Source: Fen-999 sp964530115
GTDB lineage: Bacteria; Pseudomonadota; Gammaproteobacteria; Burkholderiales; Rhodocyclaceae
DNA: 12,344 nucleotides
Direction of reading: 5' to 3'
Assembly (NCBI GenBank): GCA_964530115.1
Contig: CAZGYD010000126.1
Coordinates: 1-12,344 of the forward strand
The notes beneath the pieces are model-generated. The model searched no databases. It had not been told where the DNA came from and worked only from the letters and a program-made list of their open reading frames with translations. Position numbers and translations under genes: made by a program. Of this stretch, positions 7,193 through 12,344 are shown piece by piece (within the stretch, counting starts at the first letter, position 1; each line of letters begins with the position of its first letter).

Positions 7193-7206
7193 GGTTAACC
7201 GTAACC
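7193..7206. promoter_or_regulatory. Possible operator: repeated TAACC upstream of TRAP receptor
   Basis: GGTTAACCGTAACC contains the palindrome GGTTAACC and two TAACC copies (7196-7200, 7202-7206) in direct repeat, 6 bases apart. It sits about 20-35 bases upstream of the putative -10 at 7228, where an activator or repressor could bind. Sequence pattern only; no regulator gene is in the window. Confidence 0.3.
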
Positions 7207-7227
7207 TTAGGCCGGGCGCGATCGGTG

Positions 7228-7233
7228 TAGTAT
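7228..7233 (+). promoter_or_regulatory. Possible -10 element of the TRAP receptor gene
   Basis: TAGTAT preceded by TG (GTGTAGTAT), resembling an extended -10. No consensus -35 is visible at 17 bases. If used, the transcript would start near 7240, just at the nested palindrome, with a leader of nearly 60 bases. Confidence 0.3.
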
Positions 7234-7240
7234 CGGCGGC

Positions 7241-7269
7241 ACAGTTCCGGCGCGCCGGAATTGCACTGT
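7241..7269. promoter_or_regulatory. Nested palindrome in TRAP receptor leader
   Basis: A perfect 16-bp palindrome, TTCCGGCGCGCCGGAA (7245-7260), is flanked by ACAGT (7241-7245) and its complement ACTGT (7265-7269). The element ends 12 bases before the AAGGAG ribosome site and 27 before the ATG. It could be a dimeric-repressor operator overlapping the start of transcription, or a strong hairpin in the mRNA leader that affects stability or translation. Confidence 0.5.
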
Positions 7270-7296
7270 CACGAACGAATCAAGGAGACGAAGAAC

Positions 7297-8379
7297 ATGG
7301 AACGTCGCAAGTTTCTGCAGCAGGCCGGCCTGACCGGCATCCTCGCCGCCGGCGTCGCCCCGGCGGTGCATGCGCAGGCGCCGGCGGTGAAATGGCGCTG
7401 TACTTCGAGCTTTCCGAAGAGCCTGGACACGATCTACGGCGGCGCCGAGGTGCTCGCCAACCGTGTGAAGGCGCTCACCGGTGGCAAGTTCGACATCCAG
7501 GTGTTCGCCGCGGGCGAGATCGCGCCGGGCCTGCAGGCGCTCGACGTCACCCAGAACGGCACGGTCGAGTGCTGCCACACCTGCTCCTACTATTACGTCG
7601 GCAAGGACCGGGCCTTCGGCTTCGGCACCTCGGTGCCGTTCGGCATGAACTTCCGCCAGCTCAACGCCTGGGTCTACTACGGCAACGGCGGCAAGCTGCT
7701 CGACGAGTTCTACGCCAACTACAACGTCGTGCATTTCCTCGGCGGCAACACCGGCGTGCAGATGGGCGGCTGGTTCCGCAAGGAAGTCAACTCGCTCGCC
7801 GACGTCAAGGGCGTCAAGATGCGCATCGCCGGCCTCGGTGGCGCAGTCTTCTCGCAGCTCGGTATGGTCACCCAGCAGATCGCCGGTTCCGACATCTATC
7901 CGGCGCTCGAGAAGGGCACGATCGACGCCGCCGAGTGGGTCGGCCCCTACGACGACGAGAAGCTCGGTTTCTACAAGGTGGCGAAGAACTACTACTTCCC
8001 GGGCTGGTGGGAGCCTGGCCCCGGCATCAACTTCTTCATCAACAAGGACGCCTGGGCCAAGCTGCCCAAGGAATACCAGCAGGCCTTCGAGGTCGCCGCG
8101 TATGAAGCCAACGTGACGATGATGGCCGAGTACGACCACAAGAACCCGGCCGCGCTGGTGCGCCTGATCCAGAACGGCGTCAAGCTGAAGAAGTACTCGA
8201 ACGAGATCCTCGAGGCCGCCTACAAGGCCGCGGTGCAGCTCTACGCCGACGAGTCGGCGAAGAACCCGGCGTTCAAGAAGATCTACGACGACTATCTGAA
8301 GTACCAGAAGTTCACCAACCAGTGGTTCGCCGTTGCCGAGATCGGCATGGATGCCTTCCTGCAGCAGCACATCAAGTAG
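7297..8379 (+). CDS. TRAP transporter solute receptor, TakP-like (DctP family)
   Basis: Periplasmic receptor that captures a small carboxylate and hands it to the TRAP permease for sodium-driven import. 360 residues. The N-terminus MERRKFLQQAGL with a hydrophobic stretch and VHA-Q near residue 26 is a Tat-type leader. The body resembles TakP of Rhodobacter sphaeroides, a 2-oxo-acid receptor, in NTGVQMGGWFRKE (151-163), MRIAGLGG with Arg176 (the usual carboxylate-binding Arg of TRAP receptors), and YPALEKGTIDAAEWVGPYDD (201-220). The ATG is set by AAGGAG at 7282-7287, 9 bases upstream, and by the leader starting there. Unusually, the gene stands alone and faces the permease genes tail to tail. 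Substrate class (2-oxo or hydroxy acid) is inferred from the TakP resemblance. Confidence 0.93.
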   Translation: MERRKFLQQAGLTGILAAGVAPAVHAQAPAVKWRCTSSFPKSLDTIYGGAEVLANRVKALTGGKFDIQVFAAGEIAPGLQALDVTQNGTVECCHTCSYYYVGKDRAFGFGTSVPFGMNFRQLNAWVYYGNGGKLLDEFYANYNVVHFLGGNTGVQMGGWFRKEVNSLADVKGVKMRIAGLGGAVFSQLGMVTQQIAGSDIYPALEKGTIDAAEWVGPYDDEKLGFYKVAKNYYFPGWWEPGPGINFFINKDAWAKLPKEYQQAFEVAAYEANVTMMAEYDHKNPAALVRLIQNGVKLKKYSNEILEAAYKAAVQLYADESAKNPAFKKIYDDYLKYQKFTNQWFAVAEIGMDAFLQQHIK

Positions 8380-8393
8380 GCCGGTCCGCTCCG

Positions 8394-8424
8394 AAAAAAA
8401 GCCCCGCCTCGGCGGGGCTTTTTT
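8394..8424. terminator. Bidirectional intrinsic terminator between TRAP genes
   Basis: GCCCCGC (8401-8407) and GCGGGGC (8412-8418) form a perfect 7-bp stem around a CTCG tetraloop. Seven A precede it and six T follow, so it works as a Rho-independent terminator on both strands. It ends the receptor transcript (stop at 8379) and, from the other side, the permease operon (stop at 8511). Confidence 0.92.
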
Positions 8425-8510
8425 CTTGCCTGGGCGCGGCGCAACCTGCCGTGCCCGAATCCTCTACGCGGGCGGGTCCGGCGAACTGCTGGGCCAGGTG
8501 CTGACTGGCG

Positions 8511-10238
8511 CTACTTGCCCTGGGCCGAATCCCGCAAGGCCCTGGTGATGGCGTCGCCGTCGTTCGGCGTGCCGCCGGGGCTGAGTTTCGCGGCCTCGCG
8601 CGCGGCCTCGGCCGCGGCGTCCTCCTGGAGCATCTTCTGGATGTCGATGACCTGCTCCTGGCCGTCGTCCGCCGGCTTCGGGTCGTGGCCGACGAGCTGC
8701 GGGAAGGCGATCACCAGGCCGACCATGATGATCTGGATGACGACGAACGGGATCGCGCCCCAGTAGATCTGGCCGGTGGTCACCGGCTCGGTGAGCTTGC
8801 CGGTGACGTGGTCCTTGTAACGCTGGATCGGCGCGACCGAGCGCAGGTAGAAGAGGGCGAAACCGAACGGCGGATGCATGAACGAGGTCTGCATGTTCAC
8901 CGCCATCAGGATGCCGAACCAGATCAGGTCGATGCCCAGCTTGTCGGCGGCCGGCGCCAGGAGCGGCAGGACGATGAACGCCAGCTCGAAGAAATCGAGG
9001 AAGAAGGCGAGCAAGAAGACCAGGATGTTCACGACGATGAGGAAGCCGAGTTCGCCGCCCGGCAGGTTGGAGAGCAGGTGCTCGACCCACTTGTGGCCAT
9101 CGACGCCATAGAAGGTCAGCGAGAACACGCGCGCGCCGACGAGGATGAAGACGACGAAGGTGGTGAGCTTCGCCGTCGAGTCCATTGCCTGCCTGAGCAG
9201 CGACCAGGACAGACGCTTTCTCGCCAGCGCCATGACCAGCGCGCCGACCGCGCCCATGGCGCCGCCCTCGGTCGGCGTGGCCACACCGATGAAGATCGTG
9301 CCGAGCACGAGGAAGATCAGTGCCAGGGGCGGGATCAGCACGAAGGTGACCTTCTCGGCCATCCGGGAGAGCAGCCCGAGCTTCGTGACGCGGTTGATCA
9401 CCGCAGCGGCGAAGGCGACGGCCATGCCGATGCACATGGCGACGACGATCTTCTCGTCGAGCGGCATTTCGGCGGGCCGCGTCGTGGCCCAGGCGATGGC
9501 GGCGGCGGCGGAGATCACGGTCAGGACCATGAGCGACAGGCCGCCCGACTTGCCGTTCGGCTCGCGGAAGGCACGCGCCTCGGGCGGCAGCGCCGGGGCG
9601 GACTGCGGCCGGAACAGCGTCATGCCGAGCACGTAGAGCACGTAAAGGCCGGTGAGCACGAAGCCCGGAATGAATGCACCCTTGTACATGTCGCCGACGG
9701 ACTTGCCGAGCTGGTCGGCGATGATGATCAGCACCAGCGAGGGCGGGATGATCTGCGCCAGCGTGCCCGAGGCGGCGATGACGCCCGAAGCGAGCCGGCG
9801 GTCGTAACCGTAGCGGAGCATGATCGGCAACGAGATGAGGCCCATCGAGATCACGGAGGCCGCGACGACGCCCGTGGTCGCGGCGAGCATGGCGCCGACG
9901 AAGATCACCGCATAGGCGAGCCCGCCGCGGATCGGGCCGAACAGCTGGCCGATGGTTTCCAGCAGGTCCTCGGCCATGCCCGAGCGTTCGAGGATCAGGC
10001 CCATGAACGTGAAGAAGGGGATCGCCAGCAGCGTGTCGTTGTTCATGATGCCGCCGAAGATCCGCTCCGGCAGCGCCTGGAAGAAGGCCGGGTTGAAGAG
10101 CCCCAGCTCGATGCCGAGCCAGCCGAAGAGGATGCCGTTGGCGGCCAGCGCGAAGGCGACCGGGAAGCCGAGCAGCAGGAAGACGACCAGCGAGCCAAAG
10201 ATGATCGGCGCCATGTTGGCGATGAGGAATTCGGTCAC
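8511..10238 (-). CDS. TRAP transporter large permease subunit (DctM family)
   Basis: Inner-membrane transport subunit that moves the receptor-bound solute inward with sodium. 575 residues, much longer than the classical ~430-residue DctM. Many hydrophobic segments (e.g. 11-38, 70-84, 107-140, 160-175, 188-208, 232-251, 263-281, 297-320, 357-373, 397-430, 437-465, 492-513). Family signatures: GTLAQIIPPSL at 158-168, GVATPTEGGAMGAVGAL at 318-334 and a TSFMHPPFGFALFYLR stretch near 451-466. Extra length comes from a central insertion with about two added membrane segments (about 210-295) and a charged tail (516-575, rich in Asp, Glu, Ala). It starts with GTG, whose GTGA overlaps the small-permease stop by 4 bp, implying coupled translation. 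Confidence 0.95.
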   Translation of the reverse strand: MTEFLIANMAPIIFGSLVVFLLLGFPVAFALAANGILFGWLGIELGLFNPAFFQALPERIFGGIMNNDTLLAIPFFTFMGLILERSGMAEDLLETIGQLFGPIRGGLAYAVIFVGAMLAATTGVVAASVISMGLISLPIMLRYGYDRRLASGVIAASGTLAQIIPPSLVLIIIADQLGKSVGDMYKGAFIPGFVLTGLYVLYVLGMTLFRPQSAPALPPEARAFREPNGKSGGLSLMVLTVISAAAAIAWATTRPAEMPLDEKIVVAMCIGMAVAFAAAVINRVTKLGLLSRMAEKVTFVLIPPLALIFLVLGTIFIGVATPTEGGAMGAVGALVMALARKRLSWSLLRQAMDSTAKLTTFVVFILVGARVFSLTFYGVDGHKWVEHLLSNLPGGELGFLIVVNILVFLLAFFLDFFELAFIVLPLLAPAADKLGIDLIWFGILMAVNMQTSFMHPPFGFALFYLRSVAPIQRYKDHVTGKLTEPVTTGQIYWGAIPFVVIQIIMVGLVIAFPQLVGHDPKPADDGQEQVIDIQKMLQEDAAAEAAREAAKLSPGGTPNDGDAITRALRDSAQGK

Positions 10239-10885
10239 TTCCGGCCCCTTTCCTTGTCGTCGATCATTTCATGGTTCATATGCACGATGTCGGCGACCTC
10301 CGGCGCGACCTGGTGCTTGCGGATTTCCGCAGCGAGTTCTTCTTCGGCGCTCGGCCCGCCCGCCTTGGCCAGAGGGTTCGGCCCATGACCGGTGAGGAAG
10401 GCCAGCCGCTTGATGAGCTCGGCCACGGCCTGCAGGATCAGCAGCGCGAAGCCGATCGGCAGCAACAGCCGTACGGGCCAGCGGACGAGGCCGCCGGGGT
10501 TCGGCGACATCTCGCCCGAGTTCCAGGCGTTGATGAACACCGGCCAGGAGAGATAAGCGATCATGACCGCCATGGGCAGCAGGAAGACGAGGATGCCAAA
10601 GACGTCGATCCAGTTTTGCACCCGGTCGGAAAAGCGGCCGGCGATCACGTCGATGCGGATGTGCTCGTTCTTCTTGAGCACGTAGGCGGCACAGAAGAGG
10701 AAGATCGCCGAGAACAGGTACCACTGGATCTCGAGCATTGCGTTGGAGCTCAAATTGAAGGCGAAGCGCGACACGGCGTTGCCGGCGCTGATGAGGACGA
10801 CGATCAGCACGAGCCAGATCGCCGCCTTGCCGATCCGCTCGCTGACGGCGTCGATGCCATGGGCGAGCCTGAGCAGGGCTTTCAT
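10235..10885 (-). CDS. TRAP transporter small permease subunit (DctQ family)
   Basis: Four-helix inner-membrane partner of the large permease. 216 residues from the ATG at 10885, chosen because GGAGGAG (10891-10897) lies 5 bases upstream; the open frame runs ten codons further (to 10915) without such a site. Hydrophobic helices at about 22-40, 53-71, 92-116 and 137-157. The QWYLF and NEHIRIDV motifs (54-58, 73-80) are typical of DctQ. A hydrophilic, charged C-terminal tail of about 50 residues (167-216) follows the last helix, longer than usual. It is the first gene of the two-gene permease operon. Its 4-bp overlap with the large subunit fits 1:1 synthesis. Confidence 0.93.
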   Translation of the reverse strand: MKALLRLAHGIDAVSERIGKAAIWLVLIVVLISAGNAVSRFAFNLSSNAMLEIQWYLFSAIFLFCAAYVLKKNEHIRIDVIAGRFSDRVQNWIDVFGILVFLLPMAVMIAYLSWPVFINAWNSGEMSPNPGGLVRWPVRLLLPIGFALLILQAVAELIKRLAFLTGHGPNPLAKAGGPSAEEELAAEIRKHQVAPEVADIVHMNHEMIDDKERGRK

Positions 10886-10890
10886 CGGGT

Positions 10891-10897
10891 CTCCTCC
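10891..10897 (-). promoter_or_regulatory. Shine-Dalgarno of the small permease gene
   Basis: GGAGGAG on the minus strand, 5 bases before the ATG at 10885. It decides that start against the upstream ATG at 10915. Confidence 0.75.
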
Positions 10898-11009
10898 GCG
10901 AGGCGTCGGGGCCATCGCTTGACGTTAGAATGCGGCCGGCGCCCGCACGAGCGCCGCTGGCCGTCTCGACCGGCCGCCATTTTAACCGTTCGACTTTTTG
11001 CCCGCCGTT

Positions 11010-11657
11010 GTGGAAAACCGCAATCCCCCGACCCGCATCTGCATCGTCCGCCACGGCGAGACGGACTGGAACGTCGAAAAGCGCATCCAGGGCAACATCG
11101 ATGTCGCGCTCAATGCCGCCGGTATCGCCCAGGCGGAGGCCACGGCGGTGGGGCTTGCCGGTCGGTGCTTCGATGCGCTCTACAGCAGCGACCTCGACCG
11201 CGCCCTGGAAACGGCCCGGCGCCTGGCGGCCCGCCTCGGCCTGACCGTGCGTGCCGAGCCGGGGCTGCGCGAGCGGCATTACGGACTGCTGCAGGGGCTG
11301 ACCGCGGCCGAGATCGCCGCGCGCTATCCGGCGGCCTATGCCCATTACCTCTCCCGTGATCCGGAGCACCGCTTCGGCTCGGGCGAGAGCCTGGCCGACT
11401 TCGCCGCGCGCATCGTCGCCGCCATCGAGGCGCTGGCGAACCGCCATGCCGGCGAAGATGTGCTGCTCGTCTCGCACGGCGGCGTGCTCGACATCTGTTA
11501 TCGCCGGGCCACCGGCCGGCCGCTCTCGGCGCCGCGGGACTTCGCCATTCCCAACGCGGCGCTCAACTGGTTCGAGGTCGGCGCGGAGGGCTGGCGGCTG
11601 ATCGAGTGGGCGGACCGGCGCCATCTCGAACGCGCGCTGGAGGAAGCGCCCGAATAG
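11010..11657 (+). CDS. Histidine phosphatase family protein (phosphoglycerate mutase-like)
   Basis: Branch of the cofactor-independent-length phosphatase/mutase fold that works through a phosphohistidine. With the GTG start, 215 residues. Catalytic features: IVRHGETDWN with nucleophile His15 and Arg14, SSDLDRALETA with Arg64, LRERHYGLLQG with Glu88, and VSHGG with His156, so all four pocket elements are present. Substrate cannot be read from sequence; relatives include GpmB-like phosphatases and alpha-ribazole phosphatase, and no cobalamin genes are nearby. Start uncertain: GTG at 11010 and TTG at 10998 are both open and neither has a Shine-Dalgarno; GTG is preferred for codon preference and family length. 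Divergent from the TRAP permease operon across about 125 bases; glyA follows 101 bases downstream. Confidence 0.9.
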   Translation: MENRNPPTRICIVRHGETDWNVEKRIQGNIDVALNAAGIAQAEATAVGLAGRCFDALYSSDLDRALETARRLAARLGLTVRAEPGLRERHYGLLQGLTAAEIAARYPAAYAHYLSRDPEHRFGSGESLADFAARIVAAIEALANRHAGEDVLLVSHGGVLDICYRRATGRPLSAPRDFAIPNAALNWFEVGAEGWRLIEWADRRHLERALEEAPE

Positions 11658-11718
11658 CGCCTTCTCCGCGACCGCTTTCTTCCGCCGGGCGGCACGGCGT
11701 CTCCCTGCCGCGCTCGGG

Positions 11719-11724
11719 TAAAAT
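11719..11724 (+). promoter_or_regulatory. Possible -10 element of glyA
   Basis: TAAAAT (in GGGTAAAATCGCGG) lies 34 bases upstream of the glyA ATG. No good -35 is seen. No T-tracted terminator hairpin separates the phosphatase gene from glyA, so read-through is also possible. Confidence 0.35.
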
Positions 11725-11758
11725 CGCGGCTTTCCTTCCCGCCGAGAAAGCCGACGCC

Positions 11759-12344
11759 ATGTTTGCCAAGCATAACTCCCTCGCCAAGGTCGACCCCGAG
11801 ATCTGGAGCGCCATCCAGGCCGAGAACCGCCGCCAGGAAGACCACATCGAGCTGATCGCCTCGGAGAACTATGTCTCCTGGGCAGTGATGGAGGCCCAGG
11901 GTTCGCAGCTGACCAACAAGTACGCGGAAGGCTACCCGGGCAAGCGCTACTACGGCGGCTGCGAGAACGTCGACGTCGTCGAGCAGCTGGCCATCGACCG
12001 GGCGAAGAAGCTTTTCGGCGCGGAAGCCGCCAACGTCCAGCCCAATTCCGGCTCTCAGGCCAACCAGGCGGTGTTCCTCGCTTTCCTCAAGCCGGGCGAT
12101 ACCGTGCTCGGCATGAACCTGGCGATGGGCGGCCACCTCACCCACGGCTCACCGGTCAACGTCTCCGGCAAGTGGTTCAACGTCGTGCCCTACGGCCTCG
12201 ACGAGCACGAGGACATCGACTACGTCGCGCTCGAGAAGCTCGCGCAGGAGCACAAGCCGAAGCTGATCATCGCCGGCGCCTCGGCCTTCGCGCTGAAGAT
12301 CGACTTCGAGCGCTTCGCCAGGATCGCCAAGTCCGTGGGCGCCA
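11759..12344 (+). CDS. glyA: Serine hydroxymethyltransferase, 3' end beyond window
   Basis: PLP enzyme that converts serine and tetrahydrofolate to glycine and methylene-tetrahydrofolate, the main one-carbon source and the cofactor supply for ThyA. The first 195 of about 415 residues are present. They keep E. coli numbering without gaps: Tyr55 and Glu57 (NKYAEGYPGKRYYGGCE), Tyr65, the PNSGSQAN phosphate-binding loop at 96-103, His126 that stacks on PLP (GGHLTHGSP), and Ser175 (IAGASAFAL). The PLP-lysine region lies outside the window. The ATG is set by alignment (MFAKHNSLAKVDPEIW). Only a weak GAGAAAG precedes it. Confidence 0.97.
   Translation, partial: MFAKHNSLAKVDPEIWSAIQAENRRQEDHIELIASENYVSWAVMEAQGSQLTNKYAEGYPGKRYYGGCENVDVVEQLAIDRAKKLFGAEAANVQPNSGSQANQAVFLAFLKPGDTVLGMNLAMGGHLTHGSPVNVSGKWFNVVPYGLDEHEDIDYVALEKLAQEHKPKLIIAGASAFALKIDFERFARIAKSVGA

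Noticed and set aside
8685..10388. A 567-codon plus-strand open frame rich in Asp, Glu, Arg, His and Gln
   Set aside because: It is the exact antisense of the large permease; its composition is what reversed hydrophobic codons give. No ribosome site or domain.
10886..10915. Ten-codon upstream extension of the small permease (start at 10915)
   Set aside because: No ribosome site there, whereas the ATG at 10885 has GGAGGAG 5 bases upstream and a normal family N-terminus.
10919..10931. TTGACG and TAGAAT close together, resembling promoter boxes for the histidine phosphatase
   Set aside because: They are one base apart, far too close to act as a -35/-10 pair.
1..12344. Defence system, prophage, IS element, CRISPR or biosynthetic cluster
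   Set aside because: No transposase, integrase, repeat array, terminal repeats, nuclease pairs or synthetase genes are visible; composition is uniform and all genes fit ordinary chromosomal families.

Overview
The window looks like a chromosomal segment of a high-GC betaproteobacterium. Rhodocyclales-like is my best guess, from protein resemblance alone. Codon use is uniform and almost every gene is a recognisable core or metabolic gene. I see no phage, transposon, plasmid, CRISPR, toxin-antitoxin, tRNA or rRNA signature.

Layout, left to right. (1) thyA (thymidylate synthase, minus strand) runs off the left edge. It is divergent from an M17 leucyl aminopeptidase (plus), which is followed by a 490-residue protein with a C-terminal PilZ-type c-di-GMP-binding signature. 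(2) A minus-strand pair, darP (yjgA, ribosome assembly) then mogA (molybdopterin adenylyltransferase), overlaps by 8 bp. The mogA end overlaps the PilZ gene end by 17 bp. Only 15 bp separate the darP start from the divergent pmbA (tldE) start. (3) An enoyl-CoA hydratase of the methylglutaconyl-CoA hydratase type (minus) is divergent from a TakP-like TRAP receptor with a Tat-type leader (plus). Their shared 219-bp spacer holds a nested palindrome. (4) The TRAP membrane subunits (small permease, then large permease, minus strand, GTGA overlap) face the receptor gene tail to tail. A strong terminator with A and T tracts on both sides separates them. (5) A histidine phosphatase (plus) and the first 195 codons of glyA (serine hydroxymethyltransferase) close the window.

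Functional threads: thyA and glyA belong to one-carbon/folate metabolism, and mogA to molybdenum cofactor synthesis. darP and pmbA concern ribosome and peptide maturation. The receptor plus two permease genes form one complete TRAP importer, probably for a 2-oxo acid or other small carboxylate. The neighbouring hydratase would fit leucine or isoprenoid-acid breakdown.

I did not find a convincing new multi-gene system. The most interesting signals are: ThyA with His in place of the near-invariant dUMP-contacting Asn177 and an aberrant Pro/Arg-rich C-terminus; the PilZ protein with an unrecognised N-terminal region; the split TRAP layout with long charged C-terminal tails on both permeases; and the nested palindrome upstream of the TRAP receptor.
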